Of a DNA stretch of 64,000 nucleotides, positions 7,856 to 16,111 are shown one piece after another (within the stretch, counting starts at the first letter, position 1; every line of letters starts with the position of its first letter). The DNA is from Alistipes sp. (GTDB lineage Bacteria > Bacteroidota > Bacteroidia > Bacteroidales > Rikenellaceae). The stretch is taken from the NCBI GenBank assembly GCA_017631275.1, contig JAGBTQ010000025.1, forward strand, positions 1-64,000, written 5' to 3'. Below the pieces are notes generated by a model. That model did no database searches. It worked only from the letters and a program-made list of their open reading frames with translations, and was not told the DNA's origin. The translations under genes were made by a program, and so were the position numbers.

Positions 7856-8743
7856 ATGAAAATTTCGATTAAACAATACTGGTGGGTTGCATTAGTGATT
7901 TTACTATTGCCAATTGCTCTTAATTTTATATTACTAACGCCCTCGTTTACGGCTATTGTCGGAGATGAAATAGCGTGGTTGTCATTTTGGGGTGGATATT
8001 TGGGTGCTATTATTAGCACTACTGCTGCATTTATAATTCTGTACATACAGCGCAAGGATAACGAATCTGAGAACGAAAAGAATAGGGCTGACAATGAGAC
8101 TCAGAACAAACAAAATAGAGTTGAAAACAAAAAGTTAAATAGAGCAAATAGGCAACTGCAACTTAATATCATGAAATATCATCAACAGAGTCATTGGCTT
8201 GATGAATTCCGAAATGCGAGTTTAGCGTATTGTAGTGCTTTTAATCACAATGACCTTGTAATGATTTCCAATATTATGTGGCTGGATCCCAATGGCGCTT
8301 TTGAAAGAATCAAACTGCTATTTGATCGTGTGACTGCAGCAAATGCCACATTCTCATTTGTCAGAAAACAAGATAGCACTGCTGATAAATTAGCAACAAG
8401 TATAGGCGATATAGATACGAAATATCGTGAAGTACTAAGTGATGTGCAATATTTTGTGCTATATTATGTGGCCGAAACAGAACCCAACAATAGGCAACCT
8501 CAGCGATTTCATCTATTTTTGCAGCGACAAGATAATGGAGACGGTAGTGTAAATAGGTTAATGAATTTATTGCAACAACCAATAGTTTCTATAAACAATT
8601 GGGACTATTTTAGAAAATTAGTATGGACTTGTATTGCAACTGCAGCCAACTTTGAGGCAGACGCGCGTGATAAATTATACGAATACATCAAACAAGAACA
8701 AGAGGATATCAATAAGCTTCTAACAGAAAATATAGAGTCATAG
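7856..8743 (+). CDS. Membrane-anchored coiled-coil protein, function unknown
   Basis: 295 residues. Two hydrophobic segments lie near the N-terminus (about 10-32 and 40-65, the second containing WLSFWGGYLGAIIST), followed by a charged coiled coil (about 66-105, repeated ENEK/NRxxN blocks) and a soluble, aromatic-rich C-terminal domain of about 190 residues. The order membrane anchor, coiled coil, cytosolic domain recurs in uncharacterised proteins of bacterial defence islands; this is a resemblance, not a family assignment. A -7-like TATCTTTA lies at 7821-7828. The GIY-YIG gene starts 23 bases downstream, so the two probably form one operon. Confidence 0.65.
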   Translation: MKISIKQYWWVALVILLLPIALNFILLTPSFTAIVGDEIAWLSFWGGYLGAIISTTAAFIILYIQRKDNESENEKNRADNETQNKQNRVENKKLNRANRQLQLNIMKYHQQSHWLDEFRNASLAYCSAFNHNDLVMISNIMWLDPNGAFERIKLLFDRVTAANATFSFVRKQDSTADKLATSIGDIDTKYREVLSDVQYFVLYYVAETEPNNRQPQRFHLFLQRQDNGDGSVNRLMNLLQQPIVSINNWDYFRKLVWTCIATAANFEADARDKLYEYIKQEQEDINKLLTENIES

Positions 8744-8766
8744 TAATTCGAACATACAATATAACT

Positions 8767-9594
8767 ATGGGCAAAACAGTAACCACATACTTAATTGACG
8801 GAGATCCTAATGGAACGCAGTATGCATTTATCAGCAACAAAATTTGCCAGATGTATGTTGTGCCACGCTCAAATCTTGTATACCTGAATACGCAGGAGAA
8901 ATTGCAGAAACCAGCATTCTACATTTTGATAGGCGAGGATGAATCTACTAAACCTAAGGCATATATTGGACAAACTAGCAACTTTTGCCAACGAGTAAAA
9001 GATCATGATTACAATAAACCTTTTTGGCAAAAAGCCCTAATATTTGTATCCAAAGATACAGATATTACAGCGACCGATGTACAATACTTAGAACATAAAG
9101 CAATTGTTAATGCAAAGAAAGCAAATACATTTGTATTGAATGATAATAAGCAAACTCCAACAGTTCCTAACCTGCCAGAATATCAACGCGATTCTATGGA
9201 CGAATTTTTCGAAGATGTCATGTTTTTAGCGTCGTTCATTGGTTGCAATATTTTTGAAGTATCACAGCCAAAGACTGAGCATTTATTTTATTTAAAAAGT
9301 CGCAATTGCGATGCTAAGGGTTTCTATAATTCAAATGGTTTTACGGTATTAAGAGGTAGTATTGTTGCTAAAGATGTAGCCCCATCGTTTAAATGGAAAG
9401 ATAAGCGAAAGAGTATGCTACAAGAAGATACTAAGGTAGACGGAGATAGATTAATTATGTCAATAGATAGGACTTTCCCGAGCGTAAGCACAGCAGCTGG
9501 TTTCTGTTTAGGAAGAGAAGCAAATGGCTGGACAGCGTGGAAAGATGAGACCGGTATGGATATAGACTCGGTATATAGACCACAAGCAGAATAA
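8767..9594 (+). CDS. GIY-YIG nuclease-family protein with C-terminal DUF4357
   Basis: 275 residues. The GIY-YIG domain is at about 55-130: FYILIG, then KAYIGQT, R at QRVKDH, and an acidic position in YLEHKAI that fits the metal-binding Glu. A linker follows, then a DUF4357-like end (GFTVLRGSIVAKD and GFCLGREANGWTAWKDETG near 250-265). GIY-YIG proteins cut or nick DNA. Homologues with DUF4357 are often found near restriction systems, but their biological role is poorly known. It is co-directional with the membrane/coiled-coil gene and is the last gene before the right island end. Confidence 0.8.
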   Translation: MGKTVTTYLIDGDPNGTQYAFISNKICQMYVVPRSNLVYLNTQEKLQKPAFYILIGEDESTKPKAYIGQTSNFCQRVKDHDYNKPFWQKALIFVSKDTDITATDVQYLEHKAIVNAKKANTFVLNDNKQTPTVPNLPEYQRDSMDEFFEDVMFLASFIGCNIFEVSQPKTEHLFYLKSRNCDAKGFYNSNGFTVLRGSIVAKDVAPSFKWKDKRKSMLQEDTKVDGDRLIMSIDRTFPSVSTAAGFCLGREANGWTAWKDETGMDIDSVYRPQAE

Positions 9595-9645
9595 TTGTAT
9601 GATTAAAATACCTATTTAATTTATAACGGCATATAGGGTTAAACC

Positions 9646-9678
9646 AAACAACTCGTGAGCGATACTCACGAGTTGTTT
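9646..9678 (+). terminator. Terminator after the GIY-YIG gene
   Basis: AAACAACTCGTGAG (9646-9659), loop CGATA, CTCACGAGTTGTTT (9665-9678), followed by more Ts. Confidence 0.9.
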
Positions 9679-9680
9679 TT

Positions 9681-9762
9681 TCAAGTGGTTAGTATTGCTA
9701 ACCACTTGAAGCGTTTTGTTGGGTTGAAAATAACACAGTTGGCTAGTCGTACTAACCAACTG
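9681..9762. repeat. Two related hairpins at the right island end
   Basis: A perfect inverted repeat (TCAAGTGGTTAG 9681-9692, loop TATTG, CTAACCACTTGA 9698-9709) is followed by a weaker cousin (AGTTGGCTAG 9737-9746 with CTAACCAACT 9752-9761). Both share GTT(A/G)G...CTAAC cores. Neither is followed by a T run, so they are not obvious terminators. From 9763 to 9934 I see no gene or other clear structure. Confidence 0.6.
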
Positions 9763-9934
9763 AAATTGCAAAAAATCGCTCAAAAACACCCCTAAAACTG
9801 CCCAAAATTACCCCTCGATTTCGGTGCAAAATTGTGAAAAAATCGAGTGATACAATTATGGAAATGGCCTTTTTTGAGCCGCTGCCAAATCATAAGTAGT
9901 TGAAACCTTGCGCATTAAGGCTATGGTTCAAGGA

Positions 9935-9949
9935 TTCCGGTGGCACCAC
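9935..9949. repeat. Right 15-bp direct repeat, putative attR
   Basis: An exact copy of the 615-629 repeat. It follows a CCTT...AAGG hairpin (9906-9920) and precedes a terminator stem at 9964-9985. Confidence 0.5.
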
Positions 9950-9963
9950 AGTTAAAGCAAGAG

Positions 9964-9985
9964 CAGGTGACTTTTTAGTCACCTG
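9964..9985. terminator. Terminator to the right of the island
   Basis: CAGGTGAC (9964-9971) pairs with GTCACCTG (9978-9985), followed by TTTTTGTTTT. It has no protein gene upstream on the plus strand, so it may be the original terminator of the RNA gene used as attachment site. Confidence 0.7.
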
Positions 9986-10018
9986 TTTTTGTTTTGTGTC
10001 GATTGATGTGAACGGAGG

Positions 10019-11521
10019 CTACCTCCAATCCCAAGCTGGATGTGCAGGATCCTCGGCGATTAGAGCCTCCGAGAGCGACTGTCCCAATGCCTTTGCAACG
10101 CCCTCGCCATATGAGGAATCGGCGCGGTGGCAGTTGCGGATATGGCGTTGTTTGATAAACACCTCCGCATCGCCCATAGCACGTGCTGTGTTTTCGCAAG
10201 TGGCGCGCTGGTCCTCGGCTGACATCAGTCGCCACAGCTTACCCGGCTGCGTGAAGTAGTCGCTGTCGTATTCGCGCTCGTCGTAGTTATATACCTCGCC
10301 CGCGACCGACAAAGGCGGCTCCTTGAGGTGTGGTTGGTCGCGCCACTCACCATAGCTATTAGGCTCGTAGCCTATCGTGCGACCGCCGTTGTCGTCGGTG
10401 CGCATCTGGCCGTCACGATGGTAGGCGTGGTAGGGGCAGCGAGGCTTGTTTACCGGTATCAGGTGGTGGTTTACACCCAGGCGGTAGCGTTGCGCATCGC
10501 CATAGGAGAACAATCGGCCCTGCAACATCTTATCGGGCGAGAAGCCGATGCCGTCTATAATATTCATCGGGTTGAATGCCGCCTGCTCGGTCTCGGCAAA
10601 GAAGTTCTCGGGGTTGCGGTTAAGCTCCAAGATGCCTACATCGTGCAGCGGAAAATCGCCGTGATACCACACCTTCGTAAGGTCAAAGGGGTTGATATGA
10701 TACTCCCTCGCTTGCTCCTCGGTCATAAGTTGTACCTGCATCTGCCAACGAGGGTAATCGCCACGCTCAATCGCCTCAAACAAATCGCGCTGGTGCGACT
10801 CTCGGTCTTTGGCAATCACGGCCTCCGCCTCCTCGTCGGTCATATTTTTGATGCCCTGCAAGGTGCGCAGGTGGAACTTCACCCACGTGCGGCGGTTGTC
10901 GGCATTGATAAAGCTATAAGTGTGGCTACCAAAGCCGTGCATGTGGCGGTAGGAGTAGGGTATGCCGCGTGGCGACATAGTAATCGTCACCTGATGCAGA
11001 GCCTCGGGCAGGAGTGTCCAGAAGTCCCAATTGCTATTTGCCGAGCGCATACCTGTGCGAGGATCACGCTTGATAGCGTGGTTGAGGTCTGGGAACTTCA
11101 GCGGGTCGCGCAGGAAGAATACGGGCGTGTTGTTGCCCACCAAGTCCCAGTTGCCCGTGTCGGTATAGAACTTCATCGCAAAGCCACGAATATCGCGTTC
11201 GGCATCGGCGGCACCACGCTCACCCGCAACAGTCGAGAAGCGGACAAAGCAGTCGGTCTTCTTGCCTACCTCGGCAAAAATTGAGGCGCGGGTGTACTCG
11301 GTGATGTTGTGCGTGACGGTGAATGTGCCGTAGGCTCCTGAGCCTTTGGCGTGCATACGTCTTTCGGGGATTACCTCACGGTCGAAGTGTGCGAGTTTCT
11401 CGGTGAGCCACGGGTCTTGGAGTGTTACAGGACCTCGCACACCCGCGGTCTGCGTGTTCTGGTTGTCGGCAATGGGGCGGCCATTCTCGGCTGTCAAGTG
11501 TTTTTTGTCGTTCTGTTTCAT
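10019..11521 (-). CDS. katA: Catalase, haem-containing monofunctional
   Basis: It converts hydrogen peroxide to water and oxygen in the cytoplasm. With the ATG at 11521 it has 500 residues, normal for a small-subunit catalase. The catalytic His lies in [12 protein letters not shown] and is followed by the distal Asn in VGNNTPVFF. The proximal haem-ligand region is [14 protein letters not shown] with the haem-binding Tyr. An in-frame TTG further upstream (11569) is rejected because it overlaps the promoter. It stands alone, divergent from the secreted-protein gene, just outside the island. Confidence 0.97.
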   Translation of the reverse strand: MKQNDKKHLTAENGRPIADNQNTQTAGVRGPVTLQDPWLTEKLAHFDREVIPERRMHAKGSGAYGTFTVTHNITEYTRASIFAEVGKKTDCFVRFSTVAGERGAADAERDIRGFAMKFYTDTGNWDLVGNNTPVFFLRDPLKFPDLNHAIKRDPRTGMRSANSNWDFWTLLPEALHQVTITMSPRGIPYSYRHMHGFGSHTYSFINADNRRTWVKFHLRTLQGIKNMTDEEAEAVIAKDRESHQRDLFEAIERGDYPRWQMQVQLMTEEQAREYHINPFDLTKVWYHGDFPLHDVGILELNRNPENFFAETEQAAFNPMNIIDGIGFSPDKMLQGRLFSYGDAQRYRLGVNHHLIPVNKPRCPYHAYHRDGQMRTDDNGGRTIGYEPNSYGEWRDQPHLKEPPLSVAGEVYNYDEREYDSDYFTQPGKLWRLMSAEDQRATCENTARAMGDAEVFIKQRHIRNCHRADSSYGEGVAKALGQSLSEALIAEDPAHPAWDWR

Positions 11522-11568
11522 AGTGGGAATGTGTAAGTATATATGACTATATTCCCAAAATTGTGCCA

Positions 11569-11576
11569 CAAAGTAA
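11569..11576 (-). promoter_or_regulatory. -7 box of the catalase gene
   Basis: TTACTTTG on the minus strand is one base from TAnnTTTG and would give a leader of about 40 bases. No clear peroxide-regulator operator was recognised. Confidence 0.4.
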
Positions 11577-11648
11577 GTGGCATTAGACGCAAGCGAGGCC
11601 TATATTGCCTTTTTTGCTGCGTTATTTGTTCAATAGAAAATAAATTTG

Positions 11649-11656
11649 TATATTTG
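11649..11656 (+). promoter_or_regulatory. -7 box of the secreted-protein gene
   Basis: TATATTTG matches TAnnTTTG; another candidate, TAAATTTG, lies at 11641-11648. The predicted leader is about 70 bases. Confidence 0.45.
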
Positions 11657-11730
11657 TATTTATTTGACCAAACTGAGGCTGCCTGATGTGTGGGGTGGCT
11701 TGTGCTAAACAACTTAAATTGAAAGAAGTG

Positions 11731-12579
11731 ATGAAGAAAACAATGATGCATATTTCCGCTTTGGTGGCTATGCTATTTGTGGGTGGTGGTATGCTTAATA
11801 TGGCTTCTACGGCCTATGCGCAGGAGATAACGATAGATCATACGCAGCAAGATACTACAATAGTTAAGTTAGATGATTTATATAAGCTCGCCTATCTCAA
11901 TATTACAGCTGAGCCAAGGGTTGATTATATCTATGTTGCTAAGCCCAAGCCCGTTGAAAAGGTTGCAGAGACTCCTGGTGTAGCTGCTGAAGAGCCTGCC
12001 GAGGAGGTTGTTGCTGCCGTTCCTAACAAGCCATACGAGCGCGTGATAGTTAAATGGGCGGGAAGAAATAGATACGGAAAATATACGGATCAGTGTGCCG
12101 CACATGCCAACGGACGTTTGACACGAGCTGGATACTACTCAAATGGTCATGCCTACCAGATTCCTGCTCATTTCCCATCGGTGATTAATGGCTATAAGAG
12201 TGTGAAGATTCCTGATCTCTCTAAGGTAAGTTCAGACAAGAGATACGCTACCGTTCTGAATATGCACCGCCAGGCTGCCGACTACGTTAAAGAGAACCTC
12301 GACATATCTAAGCTTGTTCCTGGTAAGTACTATGTGGTTAACATGTATTACTCGACTAGCCCCTATATGTTGCAGTTCTTCTACTCAGCTCGAAAGCAGG
12401 GCACAGGCAACTACGGAACACATATAGGCGTGCTATACTACAACACCGAGCATGAGGCATGGATTGTGGAGCACAACATCCATGGCCACGTCTATTACGA
12501 TGCTTTGGTGTCGATTCTTGGAGGATTCTCTAATCCTAATAAGTATGGTGTAACATCAATCTCGCGAGTGTCGAAATAG
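11731..12579 (+). CDS. Secreted protein, possible NlpC/P60- or CHAP-like cysteine hydrolase
   Basis: 282 residues. The N-terminal signal peptide (MKKTMMHISALVAMLF, cleavage after TAYAQ) is followed by a Glu/Val/Ala/Pro-rich linker (about 75-100). The C-terminal domain has Cys in DQCAAHANGRLT, a well-spaced His in YGTHIGVLYYN and a second His in VEHNIHGHVYYD, a layout that fits a papain-like NlpC/P60 or CHAP cell-wall hydrolase. This is inferred from the Cys-His pattern; I do not recognise the exact family. The ATG at 11731 is preferred over an earlier in-frame start because the signal peptide begins there. Confidence 0.6.
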   Translation: MKKTMMHISALVAMLFVGGGMLNMASTAYAQEITIDHTQQDTTIVKLDDLYKLAYLNITAEPRVDYIYVAKPKPVEKVAETPGVAAEEPAEEVVAAVPNKPYERVIVKWAGRNRYGKYTDQCAAHANGRLTRAGYYSNGHAYQIPAHFPSVINGYKSVKIPDLSKVSSDKRYATVLNMHRQAADYVKENLDISKLVPGKYYVVNMYYSTSPYMLQFFYSARKQGTGNYGTHIGVLYYNTEHEAWIVEHNIHGHVYYDALVSILGGFSNPNKYGVTSISRVSK

Positions 12580-12594
12580 ATTGTAACAAACAGA

Positions 12595-12632
12595 AAAAAG
12601 TCCGTCTTGCAATGGCGCAAGACGGACCTTTT
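12595..12632. terminator. Bidirectional terminator, secreted protein / rhamnose operon
   Basis: TCCGTCTTGC (12601-12610) pairs with GCAAGACGGA (12617-12626), flanked by A and T runs. It closes both the plus-strand gene and the long minus-strand polysaccharide operon. Confidence 0.92.
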
Positions 12633-12653
12633 TTGTATTAGTAGCAGATATAT

Positions 12654-13718
12654 CTATCGCCCCGTGTACATCTCGTCGTAGTATCGCTGATAGTCGCCCG
12701 AGGTGACGTTGTCGAGCCACGCCTGGTTCTCCAAATACCAGCGCACGGTCTTCTCGATGCCCTCCTCGAATTGCAACGATGGCTCCCAGCCGAGCTCTCG
12801 CTTAAGCTTCGAAGAGTCGATGGCATAGCGTGCATCGTGGCCAGGGCGGTCGGTAACGTAGGTTATAAGGTCGAGCGATGTGCCCTCGGCATTACCCAAT
12901 ATGCGATCTACGGTCTTAATCATAACCTTTATAAGGTCGATGTTCTTCCACTCGTTGAAGCCACCGATATTATAGGTCTCAGCAACCTTGCCCTCGTGGA
13001 AGATAACGTCGATGGCACGCGCGTGGTCCTCGACATAGAGCCAGTCGCGAATGTTCTCGCCCTTGCCATATACAGGCAGTGGCTTACGGTGGCGTATGTT
13101 GTTGATAAATAGTGGTATCAGCTTCTCGGGGAACTGATATGGACCATAGTTGTTCGAGCAGTTAGTAACAATTGTAGGCATGCCATAGGTGTCGTGGTAG
13201 GCACGCACAAAGTGGTCGCTCGAGGCCTTTGATGCCGAGTAGGGACTATGTGGCGAATAGGGTGTCGTTTCGGCGAAAAGCTCGTCGTTGAACTCCAATG
13301 CGCCATATACCTCGTCGGTAGATATGTGGTAGAAGCGCTTACCCTCGTACCTCTCGGGAAGGCTCTCCCAATACAATTTTGCCGCCTGCAACAGCGACAA
13401 TGTGCCCATCACGTTGGTCTTGGCGAATGTAAATGGGTCTTTGATTGAGCGATCTACGTGGCTCTCGGCAGCGAGGTGAATGATGCCATCTACCTTCTCG
13501 TCGTGCATAAGCTGGTAGAACGCCTCGAAGTCGCAGACGTCCATCTTCACAAACTTGTAGTTGGGCTTGTCCTCTATGTCCTTGAGGTTATTGAGGTTGC
13601 CCGCATAGGTCAGCTTGTCAAGGTTGATAATGCGGTAGTCGGGGTACTTGTTAACGAAGAGGCGCACAACATGCGAGCCGATAAATCCAGCACCACCGGT
13701 GATAACTATAGTTTTCAT
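12654..13718 (-). CDS. rfbB: dTDP-glucose 4,6-dehydratase
   Basis: Second step of dTDP-L-rhamnose synthesis: dTDP-glucose to dTDP-4-dehydro-6-deoxyglucose. This 354-residue extended SDR protein has the GGAGFIGSH NAD-binding loop at 7-15, the STDEVYG catalytic segment and YSASKASSDH carrying the YxxxK pair. It is the last gene of the 16-kb polysaccharide operon, with the terminator just beyond. The start ATG lies two bases after the stop of rfbD. Base composition is richer in G+C than the glycosyltransferase genes in the middle of the operon. Confidence 0.96.
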   Translation of the reverse strand: MKTIVITGGAGFIGSHVVRLFVNKYPDYRIINLDKLTYAGNLNNLKDIEDKPNYKFVKMDVCDFEAFYQLMHDEKVDGIIHLAAESHVDRSIKDPFTFAKTNVMGTLSLLQAAKLYWESLPERYEGKRFYHISTDEVYGALEFNDELFAETTPYSPHSPYSASKASSDHFVRAYHDTYGMPTIVTNCSNNYGPYQFPEKLIPLFINNIRHRKPLPVYGKGENIRDWLYVEDHARAIDVIFHEGKVAETYNIGGFNEWKNIDLIKVMIKTVDRILGNAEGTSLDLITYVTDRPGHDARYAIDSSKLKRELGWEPSLQFEEGIEKTVRWYLENQAWLDNVTSGDYQRYYDEMYTGR

Positions 13719-13719
13719 C

Positions 13720-14616
13720 TTACTTTTCGCTAATTAGTTTATTGATGCAACGCTCGACAGAGTCAGTCCAGTAGGGTATTGTAATGTTAAACGTCTGCCT
13801 TATCTTGCTCTTGTCAAGCACAGAGTATGCTGGGCGAGTAACCTTGCTTGGGTATTCCGAGCTAAGGCATGGGCATATCTCGCAATGTGTGTTACCCGCC
13901 ACATGAGCAATCTCTCGAGCAAAGTCGTACCAGCTGCATACGCCCTCGTTCGAGAAGTGGTATATACCCTCATTACGTTCAGCCTTGCCCCCCTCTATAA
14001 TAGCTACGATTGTATCGGCAAGGTCCGCAGCATATGTCGGCGTGCCTATCTGGTCGTTCACCACGCTAATGCTCTCTCGCTCAGATGTTAGGCGAAGCAT
14101 GGTCTTTAGAAAGTTGTTGCCGTAGGTAGAGTAGAGCCATGCCGTGCGGATAATGACGTGGCGACAACCAACACTCATAATTGCCTCCTCGCCACGTAGC
14201 TTTGTTGAGCCATAGACACTTTTTGGCGCTGTTGGCTGCTCCTCGGTGTAGGGCTTATCGCCATCACCGCCAAAGACATAGTCTGTAGATATGTGTATGA
14301 GCAGACCCTCCACCTCTTTCATCGCCTGAGCAAGGTTTTCGGGCGCTGTGGCGTTGAGAAGCATAGCCCTATCCTTATCCTCCTCAGCCCTGTCTACATT
14401 GGTGTAGGCGGCGCAGTTGATGATGATGTTTATGTCGTTCTCGGTAACAAAGGTGCGCACAGCCTTACGGTCGGTGATGTCGAGATAGGTGGTCGCAACA
14501 CCCTCAGTCATAACGACATCGGTGAAGATGTAGCTATCATAGCTACTGCGTGCTACATGGCGTAGCTCGCTACCTAACTGACCGTTAGCGCCTGTTACCA
14601 GAATTCTATTTGCCAT
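13720..14616 (-). CDS. rfbD: dTDP-4-dehydrorhamnose reductase
   Basis: It performs the last reduction to dTDP-L-rhamnose. 298 residues with TGANGQLGSEL at the N-terminus, STDYVFGGDG and the YGSTKLRGE catalytic YxxxK. The start is set at the ATG 14616, which overlaps the end of rfbC by eleven bases; an in-frame TTG 18 bases upstream is unlikely. It is translationally linked with rfbC and rfbB. Confidence 0.95.
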   Translation of the reverse strand: MANRILVTGANGQLGSELRHVARSSYDSYIFTDVVMTEGVATTYLDITDRKAVRTFVTENDINIIINCAAYTNVDRAEEDKDRAMLLNATAPENLAQAMKEVEGLLIHISTDYVFGGDGDKPYTEEQPTAPKSVYGSTKLRGEEAIMSVGCRHVIIRTAWLYSTYGNNFLKTMLRLTSERESISVVNDQIGTPTYAADLADTIVAIIEGGKAERNEGIYHFSNEGVCSWYDFAREIAHVAGNTHCEICPCLSSEYPSKVTRPAYSVLDKSKIRQTFNITIPYWTDSVERCINKLISEK

Positions 14617-15169
14617 ACTCGAATATCTCGCCAAGCTCAGCGAGTGTTGGGTTGCGTCTATCTTTATCAGAGAGAATTATATCTGCCTCTGCCACGCCCC
14701 AATCCATGCCTATTGTGGGGTCGTTCCAGGCAATAGCGCCCTCACTCTCGGGGTGGTAGTAGTTGTCGCACTTGTACTGAAAGATAGCCTCGTCACTTTT
14801 TACCACAAAGCCGTGTGCCATGCCTCGGGGTAGGAACAACTGGCGGTGGTTATCCTCCGATAGCTCCACGGCAACATATTTGCCATATGTAGGACTTCCT
14901 GTGCGAATATCTACGGCAACATCTACGACCCTGCCACGCACAACACGCACCAGCTTAGCCTGAGCGTGGGGTGGTCGCTGAAAGTGAAAACCACGCACAA
15001 CGCCATACTTCGACCTACTCTCGTTGTCCTGCACGAAGTGCACGTCAATGCCTGTCTTGGCGCGGAAACGCTCCTCGTTGTAGCTCTCGAAGAAGTAGCC
15101 TCGCTCGTCGCCAAATACCTGTGGCTCAATGATAAGCACGCCCTCTATGTCGGTGTTGATAACTCTCAT
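14606..15169 (-). CDS. rfbC: dTDP-4-dehydrorhamnose 3,5-epimerase
   Basis: It epimerises C3 and C5 of the 4-keto sugar. 187 residues, the usual length, with the cupin motifs GVVRGFHFQRPPHAQ (catalytic His), VDVAVDIRTGSPTYG and LPRGMAHGF. The start is one base after the rfbA stop. It overlaps rfbD at its end. Confidence 0.96.
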   Translation of the reverse strand: MRVINTDIEGVLIIEPQVFGDERGYFFESYNEERFRAKTGIDVHFVQDNESRSKYGVVRGFHFQRPPHAQAKLVRVVRGRVVDVAVDIRTGSPTYGKYVAVELSEDNHRQLFLPRGMAHGFVVKSDEAIFQYKCDNYYHPESEGAIAWNDPTIGMDWGVAEADIILSDKDRRNPTLAELGEIFEYGK

Positions 15170-15170
15170 A

Positions 15171-16046
15171 CTATCTTTTTGCGAGTTTAATCATATACTC
15201 TCCGTAGCTGTTGTTCTTCATGGGCTCTGCTAGGCGAAGGAGATCCTCGCTCGTGATCCACCCCTTGCGCCACGCAATCTCCTCGAGGCAAGCTACCTGC
15301 ACGCCCTGACGTGTCTCAATAACCTCGATGAAGCGCGAGGCGTCGAACAACGACTCCTGAGTGCCGGTGTCGAGCCAAGCGAAGCCACGACCAAGCACCT
15401 GACACTTAAGCTCGCCACCAAGACGGAAAGCCTCGTTAACCGACGTAATCTCCAGCTCGCCACGTGCCGAGGGCTTGACACTCTTGGCAATATCAATGAC
15501 CTTGTTAGGGTAGAAGTAAAGTCCCACCACGGCATAGTCCGACTTGGGCTCTGCGGGCTTCTCCTCGATGCTTAGTACGTTGCCCTCAGCGTCTATCTCT
15601 GCCACGCCAAAGCGCTTAGGATCCTGTACCTGATAGCCAAAGATAGTAGCCTTAGCCTCCCTCTCGGCGCACTCCACAGCTTTCTGCAACATACCTGTAA
15701 AGCCTTGACCATAGAAGATGTTGTCGCCAAGGACAAGACATACAGAGTCGCTGTCGATAAACTCCTCGCCAATGATAAATGCCTGAGCTAGACCGTCGGG
15801 CGATGGCTGCTCGGCATACTCAAACCTTACGCCATAGTCCGAGCCGTCGCCCAACAGACGACGAAAGCCAGGTAAGTCGTGAGGCGTAGATATAATAAGT
15901 ATCTCACGAATGCCTGCAAGCATAAGCACCGAGATAGGGTAGTATATCATCGGCTTATCATATACTGGCAACAACTGCTTGCTGATACCCTTCGTTATGG
16001 GATATAGTCGCGTGCCATTACCACCCGCTAGAATTATACCTTTCAT
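15171..16046 (-). CDS. rfbA: Glucose-1-phosphate thymidylyltransferase
   Basis: It makes dTDP-glucose from glucose-1-phosphate and dTTP, the entry step of rhamnose synthesis. 291 residues with [20 protein letters not shown] at the N-terminus (nucleotide loop) and [24 protein letters not shown] and [15 protein letters not shown] in the expected order. It is first of the four-gene rhamnose block, which is more G+C-rich than the upstream glycosyltransferase genes. Confidence 0.97.
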   Translation of the reverse strand: MKGIILAGGNGTRLYPITKGISKQLLPVYDKPMIYYPISVLMLAGIREILIISTPHDLPGFRRLLGDGSDYGVRFEYAEQPSPDGLAQAFIIGEEFIDSDSVCLVLGDNIFYGQGFTGMLQKAVECAEREAKATIFGYQVQDPKRFGVAEIDAEGNVLSIEEKPAEPKSDYAVVGLYFYPNKVIDIAKSVKPSARGELEITSVNEAFRLGGELKCQVLGRGFAWLDTGTQESLFDASRFIEVIETRQGVQVACLEEIAWRKGWITSEDLLRLAEPMKNNSYGEYMIKLAKR

Positions 16047-16111
16047 AGTTGTGAGTTTTGCTTTATGAAAAATGGTACTTCATTCTAAACACCATTTAAC
16101 TACTTTTATTG

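Larger units (their letters stand above)
615..9949. mobile_element. Integrated genomic island carrying a type IIS restriction-modification system
   Basis: About 9.3 kb between two 15-bp direct repeats. The content from left to right is a tyrosine integrase (interrupted), an HNH restriction endonuclease, two DNA methyltransferases, two excisionase-like helix-turn-helix proteins, a membrane/coiled-coil protein and a GIY-YIG protein. The non-integrase genes are clearly more AT-rich than the catalase and rhamnose genes to the right. There are no conjugation genes, so movement would need help in trans. The exact ends are inferred from the repeat and not proven. Confidence 0.6.

Noticed and set aside
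10328-11284. 318-codon plus-strand frame opposite the catalase gene
   Set aside because: It is the antisense of a clear catalase coding sequence; its composition is a mirror of codon bias and it has no domain.
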